Positions 11,504-20,627 of a stretch of 64,000 nucleotides of DNA are shown here, one piece after another; position 1 is the first letter of the stretch, and every line of letters starts with the position of its first letter. The notes beneath the pieces are model-generated. The model was not told the origin of the DNA. It saw nothing but the letters and a program-made list of their open reading frames with translations, and searched no databases. Source of the stretch: Linanthus parryae (lineage: Eukaryota > Streptophyta > Magnoliopsida > Ericales > Polemoniaceae); the NCBI GenBank assembly GCA_023055425.1, contig JALGPY010000005.1, positions 87,585,495-87,649,494 on the forward strand. The letters run 5' to 3'. Position numbers and translations under genes: made by a program.

Positions 11504-11523
11504 TGGTGAACCCGACGTGAATC
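11504..11523 (+). other. Primer-binding site complementary to tRNA-Trp
   Basis: Three bases after the LTR, TGGTGAACCCGACGTGAATC is the perfect complement of the 3' end of plant tRNA-Trp (GATTCACGTCGGGTTCA plus CCA), as I remember that tRNA. Tat-B has the same site with one base missing. The match sets where minus-strand DNA synthesis begins. Confidence 0.8.
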
Positions 11524-11541
11524 TTACCGGCAAAAGCAACC

Positions 11542-14154
11542 ATGTCTCAGGAGGATGATGTCAGCAACCGATCGCCTTCCACCGAAACTCCCTCGGGAGA
11601 CGAGACCCGCCGTACTCCGACGACTCCCGGCGAAGCACCGACGTTAGAGTCTTTGGACGCTACCGTCCAAAGTCAGGCGAAAGCTCTCAAGTCTCAATCC
11701 GCGCAACTAGAACAAATCTTGGCTGTTCTGGGCACCCTCGCACCAAATCCTCCGCCAGCCACCGCTATCCCTCAAGGAGGAGGAACCTCTACTGCTCCAG
11801 GATTGGGAGTGCCAGCCACACCTCCCAACCCTCATCTGCAGACTCCACCGTCGGCTGCGCAACTGCCTTCGGTTCAAGGATCAACGGCACAAATGCTGCC
11901 TCCTGCTGCTCACGCTCCTCAGCCCTCGGCTTTGGCGTCCAACCCAACTTTGCAGTACCCTTTGCCTCCCCCAACGATGATCTGGGGAAGCGCGGGTACT
12001 CAGTATACTCCCAATCCTCCGGCGGCATATGTGTCGCCACCGCCCACTGCAACCCCTCCAGCGACTACCGAGGGGAGCATTCCAGAATGCATGACGTCTT
12101 TGCAAAAGCGCGTGGACACCATCCTGGCTCATCAGTCATTCGCGGATACCATTATCCCGAAGTTAGACAATGATCCACCTATTCCACGAGAGATCTATCT
12201 CATGCCTAACCCGGCGGGGTACAAGGCTCCCAAATGGGATAAGTTCGAGGACGTCAATGGAAACGCCCATGAGCATGTCATGCGTTTCATTGATGTCATG
12301 GGTCCGTACGGAGCCGATCCCAAGCTGCTGATGCGAGAGTTCCCAAAATCTCTTGGGAACGTAGCATACAAATGGTACCGGACATTGGAGGCCGGATCCG
12401 TGAAGACTTGGGACGACATGGTCCAAAAGTTCTACACCAAGTTCTTTCAAATGGAGGAAAAGGTGACAATGATCCATCTCTCGCGGATGTATCAGAAGCG
12501 CGAGGAGGATGGGATCACCTTCATTAAGAAATTCCGGGCGAAATCCTTGGAGTGCAAAGATCCAATGCCCGAAAGCCGGCTCGTGGAGATATGCCTACAG
12601 TGCATGCGAGATGAATACAAAGGTATGCTCATCAATTTGCAAACACCTACGTTTTCAAAACTAATCGAATGCACGAAGAACATCGAGCCCATAGTCGAGA
12701 GACAGAAAAAGAAGAACGCTCCCGAGCGACCTGCGAGCGGCACCACTTACAAGATCGGAAGGTTCAGCTACAAGCGGGGACGCGAAGCTGAGGTCAATAC
12801 AGTTTCGCCCCAGAAACAAGCGAAGGTTGTGAACTTCGATGTACCGCCTCTGCCATGCTCGGTAGAGGAAGCAAGTGACCTCTGCAAACAGTGGCGCAAG
12901 GACGGCGTCCTGCCACCGCTCGAGAAAACACCCTCCAAGGAGATGGTGAGAGACCCTAAGTGGTGCGAGTACCACGGCAAGATCATGCATCCCACCGCCG
13001 AGTGCAAGAAACTCAGGTTCGCATTCGATCAGAAGATGAAGAACGGCGAGCTAATCGTCAGCGACAACAGGAAGGACGTGCGCAACAACCCACTTCCTGC
13101 CCATACGGAGTCAGGCTCGAAAGGCAAAGAGGTCGCCATGATCTCGATCGTAGACTTGGAGGAAGTCGCAGAGGATGGTCTACCCATCATTGCTGAGGTC
13201 CATCAAGACGAAGATTATAGCATGGACACCGAGGATGAACGTGCCGACCGCATGAAAGGGTCGCACGGCTTCAACAAATTCTTTGACGAGATGAATTTCT
13301 CCGAGAGATGCCGGGCTGATATGACAAAGGCAATCTTGAGGATAGCGGAGGACTACGAGGAGGACCTCGTAGTCTCCAACGGGAAAGTCATCAGGGCGTC
13401 TCGTTCCACAGAAAAGATCATGACCTTTTCTGCCAGCGACAAGAAGACGGATGCGAGCCACCAGAGGCCTCTGTACGTGACCGCCATCGTCAATGGCGTC
13501 GAATTCAAGCGAGCATTCGTCGATGGAGGAGCAGCAGTCAACGTTGTTCCACTCCACACACTGAAGCTAGCAGGGATCCCCGAGCACAAGGTAGTCAAAC
13601 GTCCATCTCCATTGGTGGGATTCGGAAGCGACTCTAGAATGACGATCGGGTGGATCCGCCTGGGCGTCCAGATTGGCAAGATCAAGTGCTCGGCGAAGTT
13701 CTATGTCATAGACGCGAACACCACATACCACATGATTATAGGTCGAGCCTGGATTCATCGCTTCGACGCAGTCCCTTCGACGGCTCACCAGGTTATGAAA
13801 GCTATCTGGAACGACAGAATAGTCGAGATACCGGCTTCTACTAACCCGTTCAACTTGGACGAAGCACATCTCAGCGAGGCGGTGTGGTTCACTGAGATGG
13901 CGGACGAGCAAACACCCGGGCCTTTCAACCCTACTCCTTTGCCTCTCTGGGAGGACATCAAGGACCAGTCACCTGCGGGCGTGATGGTGACAAGGGAAGA
14001 TGCCAAGGAAAATCCGCCTACACGCGAAGAGGCGCCACGTATCGCATATCATCGAAAGAATGTGTACACTTTGAAGAGGATTGCAAAGCATGACCCCGAG
14101 GGCAAGGAGATAGAGAGCTTCTACGCCAATGGGAAGAAATGCTATCTCATATGA
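11542..14154 (+). CDS. Tat-A gag-protease polyprotein (870 aa)
   Basis: Encodes the particle protein and aspartic protease. Residues 1-180 are Pro/Ala/Thr-rich and low complexity. About 225-370 is a Retrotrans_gag capsid domain (WYRTLEAG, FYTKFF, FIKKFRAKSLEC). The protease lies at about 645-760 with VDGGAAVNVV at about residue 660, so the usual DSG/DTG is DGG, as is common in Tat elements, and the ILGxD-like partner appears as IIGRAWIH. No classical CCHC knuckle is seen. The ATG at 11542 follows the primer site by 18 nt. The frame ends at TGA 14152-14154 and the next ORF resumes in the same frame 12 nt later, which fits readthrough or splicing for pol expression. A closely similar gag-protease sits in Tat-B. 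Confidence 0.93.
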   Translation: MSQEDDVSNRSPSTETPSGDETRRTPTTPGEAPTLESLDATVQSQAKALKSQSAQLEQILAVLGTLAPNPPPATAIPQGGGTSTAPGLGVPATPPNPHLQTPPSAAQLPSVQGSTAQMLPPAAHAPQPSALASNPTLQYPLPPPTMIWGSAGTQYTPNPPAAYVSPPPTATPPATTEGSIPECMTSLQKRVDTILAHQSFADTIIPKLDNDPPIPREIYLMPNPAGYKAPKWDKFEDVNGNAHEHVMRFIDVMGPYGADPKLLMREFPKSLGNVAYKWYRTLEAGSVKTWDDMVQKFYTKFFQMEEKVTMIHLSRMYQKREEDGITFIKKFRAKSLECKDPMPESRLVEICLQCMRDEYKGMLINLQTPTFSKLIECTKNIEPIVERQKKKNAPERPASGTTYKIGRFSYKRGREAEVNTVSPQKQAKVVNFDVPPLPCSVEEASDLCKQWRKDGVLPPLEKTPSKEMVRDPKWCEYHGKIMHPTAECKKLRFAFDQKMKNGELIVSDNRKDVRNNPLPAHTESGSKGKEVAMISIVDLEEVAEDGLPIIAEVHQDEDYSMDTEDERADRMKGSHGFNKFFDEMNFSERCRADMTKAILRIAEDYEEDLVVSNGKVIRASRSTEKIMTFSASDKKTDASHQRPLYVTAIVNGVEFKRAFVDGGAAVNVVPLHTLKLAGIPEHKVVKRPSPLVGFGSDSRMTIGWIRLGVQIGKIKCSAKFYVIDANTTYHMIIGRAWIHRFDAVPSTAHQVMKAIWNDRIVEIPASTNPFNLDEAHLSEAVWFTEMADEQTPGPFNPTPLPLWEDIKDQSPAGVMVTREDAKENPPTREEAPRIAYHRKNVYTLKRIAKHDPEGKEIESFYANGKKCYLI

Positions 14155-14166
14155 AGGTGCGCGGGG

Positions 14167-16383
14167 ATGTCCTCACACGGGCATGGGGATGTCCCTGAGC
14201 AAATCAATCAGATCGAGCAAGTTGCGCTGACGGAAGAGCCAACACAAGACACTCCAGACGAGAAACTCAAAGAAGCGCCGGAATGCATGGAAGACAGGCC
14301 AAGACCACAAAAGCAAGAACTAAAGGAAGTGTTCCTCAGCCCGAACGAGGAAAAGAAAAGGCCAGTCTTCCTGAGTGCGGACCTCACAAGCGAAGAGGAA
14401 CAAGGACTGCTGCAGCTCCTAACTGAGTACAAGGACGTGTTCGCATGGGAATATGATGAGATGCCAGGTCTGGATACAAGCATCACCATGCACCGTTTGG
14501 ACATCATCCCAGGGTCTAAACCAGTCAAGCAGAGCACCAGAAGCTTCAGACCAGAGCTTAACATGAAGATCAAGCAGGAGATAGTCAAACTCCTAGATGC
14601 CAAGTTCATAGAGCCAAATCATCATCCCACATGGCTGGCCAACATCGTGCCGGTGGTGAAAAAGAACGGACAGCTCCGCATCTTTGTAGACTTCCGAGAT
14701 CTCAATCGCTTCTGCCCTAAGGACGATTTCCCACTGCCCAACATCGATTTGCTTATCGATTCAACAGCAGGTCATCGCATGTTCAGTTTCATGGACGGTT
14801 TCAGCGGGTACAATCAAATCAAGATGGATCCCGAAGATGCGCGAAAAACTGCATTCATCACTCCTGTGGGGGTATTCAATTACACGGTGATGCCGTTCGG
14901 CCTTAAGAACGCAGGCGCGACCTATCAGCGGGCCATGATGGCTCTATTCCACGACATGATGCACAAAGAGGTGGAATTTTATGTGGATGACCTGGTGGTT
15001 AAATCCAAACACGAAGCGGATCACCTTGCAGACCTGCGAAAGGTGTTCAACAGATGCAGGAGCTTTCAACTGAAAATGAACCCCATGAAATGCGCATTCG
15101 GCGTGACCTCGGGGAAGTTCTTGGGATGTGTGGTCCATCGCCAGGGGATCGAGCCTGACCCTGCGAAAGTGTCAGCCATCACCAGCATGACGCCTCCCCA
15201 TAATCAAAGTACCTTGAAGACATTCTTGGGAAAACTGTCATATCTGCGGAGATTCATCCCAGCGATTGCAGAAATCACATGCTGTTTTAGCACTCTCCTC
15301 AAGAAGGACGCCGCGTACAACTGGGCTCCGGACCACGAAGCTGCATTCGAAAAGCTGAAAGAGCTACTCACGTCCTCAAAGATAATGATCGCGCCTCAAC
15401 TGGGATCACCGCTTCTGCTATATCTCACATCAACAAGGAGATCTATAGGAGCACTCTTGGCTCAGGAGTATGAAGGCCAAGAGAGGCCCATCTACTATAT
15501 CTCTCGCATTGTGCAGCCTGCTGAATCAAGGTACACAGACATCGAACGTCATTGCCTCGCTTTATTCTTTGTGATAGAAAAGTTGAGACACTATTTTGCA
15601 TCACACAAAGTAGTGGTAGTCACCAAGAGCGACCCCATAAGATACTTGCTAACTCACACTACTCCGGGCGGGAGATTGGCAAAATGGTACATGACCATCT
15701 CTCAATACGATATCACATGCGTGAAACCAAGAGCGATCAAGTCGCAGGCGGTAGCAGATCTGTTGGCACAGTTTCCCGACAACAGCCACGAACCCGTGAT
15801 CGAAGAAGAGCTCGAAGGCCCTGAAATCTACGCGATCGACGTGCCCTATTGGACCCTCCACTTCGACGGTTCGTCAACCAGGAAAGGCGGAGGCATTGGG
15901 ATAGTCTTAACAAAGCCAGACGGGGAAGTCATACAGATGTCCGCAAAGCTCAACTTTGCAGTCACGAACAACGAGGCGGAATACGAGGCCCTCGTCGTGG
16001 GACTCCGTGCGGCGAAAGCTTTGGAAGTGAACAACCTAACAGTCATGGGAGATTCCAAGCTGGTTGTTAAGCAAGCCTCGGGCGAATATGGATTGAAGGA
16101 GATCAACCTCCTGTCTTATCGCACACTAGTACAGAAGTTGATGCAACAATTCAGCGACGTGAAGTACGAGCACAAGCCCCGAGCAGACAACAGGCACGCA
16201 GACGCCTTGGCAACTCTGGGGTCTAAGGTCAGCATAGACAAGTGCCCCGCAAGGATTTCCATTGAAGTGCGAACATCGTCGGCATTAACAGAGGATGCGT
16301 GCGACGACGAACACATGGATGACGCAGACTGGCGGAAAGCAATTCTGCAAGCTATTGCAAAAGGCACCAGCAGCGAAAGCTGA
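14167..16383 (+). CDS. Tat-A pol: reverse transcriptase and two RNase H domains
   Basis: Same reading frame as gag-protease. After an acidic N-terminal linker comes RT (about residues 130-330) with FVDFRDLN, FMDGFSGYNQI, MPFGLKNAGATYQ and the catalytic YVDD at about 271-274. The connection and first, Ty3-type RNase H domain follow (about 395-520, degenerate active-site region LYLTSTRRSIGALLAQE). Then comes a second, archaeal-type RNase H (about 560-690, HFDGSS, NNEAEYEAL, MGDSKLVV, NRHADALATLGS). The dual RNase H is diagnostic of the Tat clade. The frame stops at TGA 16381-16383 where Tat-B reads Cys, so the stop looks like a point mutation that separates integrase from RT. Confidence 0.93.
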   Translation: MSSHGHGDVPEQINQIEQVALTEEPTQDTPDEKLKEAPECMEDRPRPQKQELKEVFLSPNEEKKRPVFLSADLTSEEEQGLLQLLTEYKDVFAWEYDEMPGLDTSITMHRLDIIPGSKPVKQSTRSFRPELNMKIKQEIVKLLDAKFIEPNHHPTWLANIVPVVKKNGQLRIFVDFRDLNRFCPKDDFPLPNIDLLIDSTAGHRMFSFMDGFSGYNQIKMDPEDARKTAFITPVGVFNYTVMPFGLKNAGATYQRAMMALFHDMMHKEVEFYVDDLVVKSKHEADHLADLRKVFNRCRSFQLKMNPMKCAFGVTSGKFLGCVVHRQGIEPDPAKVSAITSMTPPHNQSTLKTFLGKLSYLRRFIPAIAEITCCFSTLLKKDAAYNWAPDHEAAFEKLKELLTSSKIMIAPQLGSPLLLYLTSTRRSIGALLAQEYEGQERPIYYISRIVQPAESRYTDIERHCLALFFVIEKLRHYFASHKVVVVTKSDPIRYLLTHTTPGGRLAKWYMTISQYDITCVKPRAIKSQAVADLLAQFPDNSHEPVIEEELEGPEIYAIDVPYWTLHFDGSSTRKGGGIGIVLTKPDGEVIQMSAKLNFAVTNNEAEYEALVVGLRAAKALEVNNLTVMGDSKLVVKQASGEYGLKEINLLSYRTLVQKLMQQFSDVKYEHKPRADNRHADALATLGSKVSIDKCPARISIEVRTSSALTEDACDDEHMDDADWRKAILQAIAKGTSSES

Positions 16384-17892
16384 ACACTCACAAAAGGATA
16401 CTGCGTCCACGACAACACCCTTTACTACAAGGGTCCTGGAGGAATACTCATGCGATGTGTCTCCGAGCAAGAGGGACAACAGCTGTTAGAAAAGATTCAC
16501 CAACACGCTTGCGGAGAAAGCGAGGTGTCAATCTACAGAAAGGCTCAGAGATATGGCATTCATTAGCCAGGCATGTCAACAGCTGCAGCCCTGATACAAG
16601 GGAAGTGCGAAAGTTGCGCACTAATCAAAGACTCTCTACTCGTCGCCTTAACCGATGACGACACGGACTGGAGGAAGCCACTGTTTGATTTCCTCACCCA
16701 GGGCACCGTGCCCGAATCGAGAAAAGAAGCCGAAAAGTTGAAAAGGAAAGCGTCTCGATACGTGGTACAGGAAAACCTGCTTTGGAGAAGGGGTCACGAG
16801 GGCAACTTGCTGCGATGTCTAGACGGCAGAGAAGCACAAGAAGTCATGGACCTTTCTCATCAGGTGGAGCATCAAGGAGGTGCTAAATTATGCAGACAGC
16901 TCCTCTCAATCGGATATTTCTGGCCCACGATGGAAGTCGATTGCCGTACCAAAGTGCGACGCTGCCAGGAATGCCAATTCAAAGGGAACCTAGTGCACGC
17001 TCCTGCTGTGGATCTACATGCACTAGGGACGCCATGGCCATTTCACACATGGGCTCTGGACTTCATCGGTCCCATCCGGCCAATGTTGCACGGGAATCAT
17101 TTCATTCTCACCGCGACCGAGCTGTTCACCAAGTGGGTGGAAGCAATACCACTAAAGACGGCAAATGCGTTGGCTGTGGTTAACTTTATCCAAGAAAGCA
17201 TCGTATGCAGGTTCGGAATCCCAAACACCATTCTTTCAGATAACGGTACTCCTTTTGTTAATCGCCAGGTAGCTGCGAAATTAGCGGAGTACAATATCAG
17301 GCAGATATGTTCTACCCCTTACTACCCAAAGGGAAACGGACAAGCCGAAGCGACTAACAAGACGCTGTTGAGGATATTGAGCAAAATGGTCGCAGATGAC
17401 CACAAGAAGTGGGCCGACTCTCTAAGCATAGCTCTGTGGGCCTACAGAACTTCTCCAAGGACACCCACAGGGGCCTCGCCATTTCTACTGTGTTATGGGG
17501 CCGAAGCTGTGGTACCTGCGGAGGTTAGAGTCAATTCGGCAAGGCTGGCCTTCCATGCACTCTATGAAAATCAACGCGATCATGACTTAATCTTGCTGGA
17601 AGAAAAGCGAGAACAAGCCAAAAGGACTAACAAGCGGTACCAGGAAAGAATCGCTCGCGCCTACAACAAGACAGTCCAGCGAAGGGATTTCGCAGTCGGA
17701 GACTTGGTCTTGCGCGCATCTGACCACTGCATGCGAGAAGCAACTCACCCAAAGTTCGCAGCTAATTGGGAAGGACCCTTCGAAGTCACAGAAGTCTTCG
17801 ATAGTGGCTACTGCAGCATACGAAGGTTACACGGCACAACCTCAACTCCCAGTTCAATCAACATGCGCTGGATCAAGAAGTACTATCCCTGA
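16384..17892 (+). pseudogene. Tat-A integrase region behind two nonsense codons
   Basis: The pol frame goes on after TGA 16381 (TLTKGYCVHD..., matching STKGFCIHD in Tat-B), meets TAG at 16564-16566 where Tat-B has the Trp of YGIYWPQ, then stays open to 17892. Integrase features: an HHCC zinc finger (HQVEHQG... CQECQ, about 16860-16980), the DDE core with WALDFIGP, ILSDNGTPF and GNGQAEATNK, and a C-terminal region ending near RWIKKYYP. An ATG-initiated frame of 439 codons begins at 16573, but that Met is internal. As it stands integrase can be made only by readthrough, so the copy is probably defective while the rest of the domain is intact. Confidence 0.85.
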
Positions 17893-17960
17893 CTTCTCTC
17901 ATTTCATATGTTTTATGATAACGTGCTTAATGTCTCATGTGGCTATGATTTGCGCAATCT

Positions 17961-18039
17961 CCTCTCCCATATGAGAGGATTGTAATCCCATCTCTCCCAT
18001 ATGAGAGCGTTATAATAAAAGAATTCTCCCAAATGAGAA
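17961..18039 (+). repeat. Three short palindromes after the integrase stop
   Basis: CCTCTCCCATATGAGAGG (17961-17978), CTCTCCCATATGAGAG (17992-18007) and TTCTCCCAAATGAGAA (18024-18039). All have five-base or longer arms around a six-base loop. The third has changed both arm ends together (C-G to T-A), keeping the stem. An AATAAA at 18014-18019 lies among them, so they sit in the 3' UTR of the sense transcript. Confidence 0.8.
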
Positions 18040-18119
18040 GTTCATATTTCTAGCTGTTTATGTTGCTCTATTTAATTTGTTATTACTGTTAACAATGGTT
18101 TATTCGCTGCAATAGCAAT

Positions 18120-19268
18120 CCAATGCAAGCGCGATCCTAAGTGATCATCTTAAGCCTATCTCTCACGATAGCAGCCAATGCAAGCGCGATCCTAAGTGAT
18201 CATCTTAAGCCTATCTCTCACGATAGCAGCCAATGCAATACGATCTTAAGTGATCATCTTAAGCCTATCTCTCATGATAGCAGCCAATGCAATGCGATCT
18301 TAACTGATCATCTAAAGCCTATCTCTCACGATAGCGGCTAATGCAAATGCGATCTTAATTGATCATCTAAAGCCTATCTCTCACGATAGCAGCCAACGCA
18401 AATGCGATCTTAAGTGATCATCTAAGTCTATCTCTCGCGATAGCAGCCAACGCAAATGCGATCTTAATTGATCATGTAAAGCCTATCTCTTACGATAACA
18501 GCCAAGCGCAAATGCGATCTTAACTGATCATCTAAAGCCTATCTCTCACGATAGCAGCTAATGCAAATGCGATCTTAATTGATCATCTAAAGCCTATCTC
18601 TCACGATAGCAGCCAACGCAAATGCGATCTTAAGTGATCATCTAAGTCTATCTCTCGCGATAGCAGCCAACGCAAATGCGATCTTAATTGATCATGTAAA
18701 GCCTATCTCTTACGATAGCAGCCAAGCGCAAATGCGATCTTAATTGATCATGTAAAGCCTATCTCTCACGATAGCAGCCGATGCAAATGCGATCTTAAGT
18801 GATCATCTAAGCCTATCTCTCACGATAGCGGCCAACACAAATGCGATCTTACCTGATCTTCTCAAGCCTATCTGTTACGATAGCAACTTATACACAAAAC
18901 GATCTTACCTGATCTTCTCAAGCCTATCTGTTACGATAGCAACTTATATGCAAAGCGATTTTAGTTAATCGTCCAAGCCCATCTGTTACGATGGCAACGC
19001 ATGCGCAAGATGATCTTATCAGATCTTCTAAGAATCCATCTGTTGTGACAACAGTTTATGTGAGAAATGATCTCAATCGATTCTTCATTAAAGCCTGTCT
19101 GCCATGATAGCAATTCGCACCGCTTAACGATCTTAATTGATCTGCTAAAGACTATCTACTACGATAGCAACGTTGTGAAAACGATCTTAAATGATCCGCA
19201 ATGGCCAGTCAACAAACCCATCTGCCGGGATGGTACAGCTGCGAAGATACGATCTCGAACGATCTAGC
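18120..19268 (+). repeat. Tandem array of about 20 hairpin-bearing 54-57-bp units
   Basis: Each unit reads roughly CAATGCAAATGCGATCTTAA, then TGATCATCTAAAGC, then CTATCTCTCACGATAGCAGC. It combines paired GATC words around TTAA with a CTATC-6-GATAG hairpin. Units 5-8 and 9-12 repeat as a block of about 220 bp, a higher-order unit. The first dozen units are nearly uniform, while the last six to eight diverge and vary in length. The array lies between pol and the convergent antisense gene; such 3'-region tandem repeats are known in Tat/Ogre elements and can seed satellites. Confidence 0.95.
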
Positions 19269-20556
19269 GAAACACCCGCGAATTAATATATCGCAGATGC
19301 GAAACAAAAACATAGCATTATGCAAGGCGAAATATGCCGAAACGCATGCGAAATTGTATTTTGTTGCAAAGAGAGCAGATAATACAGAAAGCTATTTATC
19401 ATTACGAGTCAAATGACTTACAATTTATCTGTCTAGATAGCAGCTTACAAGCGAAAAGCTCGAATCTAACTACGCAGCCAACATGGCTTACGATACATTC
19501 GAAAAGTGGCTGGTAAGCCAGCAAAGACACAGTACGGAAACCCGGACTGCAAAGGATGAACCCGCCGGTTTCAAACACCGGCTACGCAACGCCCAGATCT
19601 GCGGGTGAACATCTGTAGCAGGGGGGATCTTGCTCTAAAAGAGCCACATGAAGCCATACGCTCGAGATCCCGCTATCCGACAAGACCGTTGTCAGATATG
19701 CACCCCATAACATTTGCCCAAGGAACCACCGGTTCCGGCGATTCACAGGCAAGCAGAAGCTCCAAAGGGCAAGGGCTCCTTGTAGACGGGGATGAACGCG
19801 ACGGTTCGTCATCCCGAGCTCACAAACGTGAAGGTGACGGATTCTTCTTCGGAGATGCTGAAGAAGAATTCCGCCGTTCATTACGAGACGGTAGCACGGT
19901 CACTTCGGCGCTGCACCTCACCACGAGGCGGCCGGAAACATGACCTGCACACATAACACACGAAGAAATTTCTTCGAACACATATGAGATATTATCTGCA
20001 TCTTCTTTATGATGGTTATAAAGAGCAATAAGCCTCATAAAGTGGATCTTGGAAACTATTTCTATAGCACAAAGCGCAAACTCAGGATTCAAAACTTGAA
20101 GTTGCCATGAATCAACGAAAAACAAGCGTTGAAGCCAGCAGTCGTAAGGACTCACGGCAAAGCACATCTTTGGGATGAAAAACCCAAATAGCAAAGACAG
20201 GGTTTATATAGACCCTGTACAGACTCCTCGGTTGCCTAAGATGAGTCAGCAAAATTCAAAAACAGGGTAAGTTCAATCACTTACGCCTTGAAAAGCGGTA
20301 AGAATCAATTACCCTACTAAAGGCTACGACGATTCAGTTGCGTATCCTAATAAATGACGGATAGTCATGATTCGGATGGACTTCCCAACGGAAGCATGCT
20401 TATCTACCGATAAATTAGCGCGAAAATCAAGCAAAGTATCAATTGCTGACATCATAATTGGATATGCACAGAAATGTCCAATCAAATCCCGGAAAGGACA
20501 AAACGGGAAAATTCATTGTTCTTGTTAAAAAAAAAGGGGGAGAAACCCTAGCAACA
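19269..20556. other. Non-coding spacer of Tat-A between array and antisense gene
   Basis: A roughly 1.3-kb spacer with no domain that I recognise. A further degenerate hairpin (TATCTGTCTAGATA) lies near 19427-19440. A 124-codon minus-strand frame (19820-20194) would lie in the 3' UTR of the antisense gene and shows no motif. The words TGCGAA and GCGAA are unusually frequent here and through the rest of the element. Confidence 0.5.
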
Positions 20557-20598
20557 TTACATTAATGTTTCAAAACATTACATTAATGTTTCAGCTAT
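20557..20598 (-). repeat. Duplicated palindrome AAACATTACATTAATGTTT
   Basis: Two tandem copies of a 19-20-bp near-palindrome (arms AAACATT/AATGTTT) lie 30-70 nt beyond the stop codon of the antisense gene. The position suggests a role in 3'-end formation of that transcript, but no canonical AATAAA is next to it. Confidence 0.75.
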
Positions 20599-20627
20599 TT
20601 CCTTGCTATTTTTCAAAATTCGAAAAA

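Noticed and set aside
11789..14006. Many minus-strand ORFs of 70-137 codons over gag-pol
   Set aside because: Shadows of the GC-rich coding strand of Tat-A; no start context, splice signals or domain patterns.
18120..19268. CRISPR-like regular array
   Set aside because: The units are contiguous tandem repeats without unique spacers, diverge along the array, and lie inside a plant retrotransposon.
19820..20194. 124-codon minus-strand ORF
   Set aside because: It lies beyond the antisense gene stop, has no motif, and is best seen as 3' UTR or spacer.
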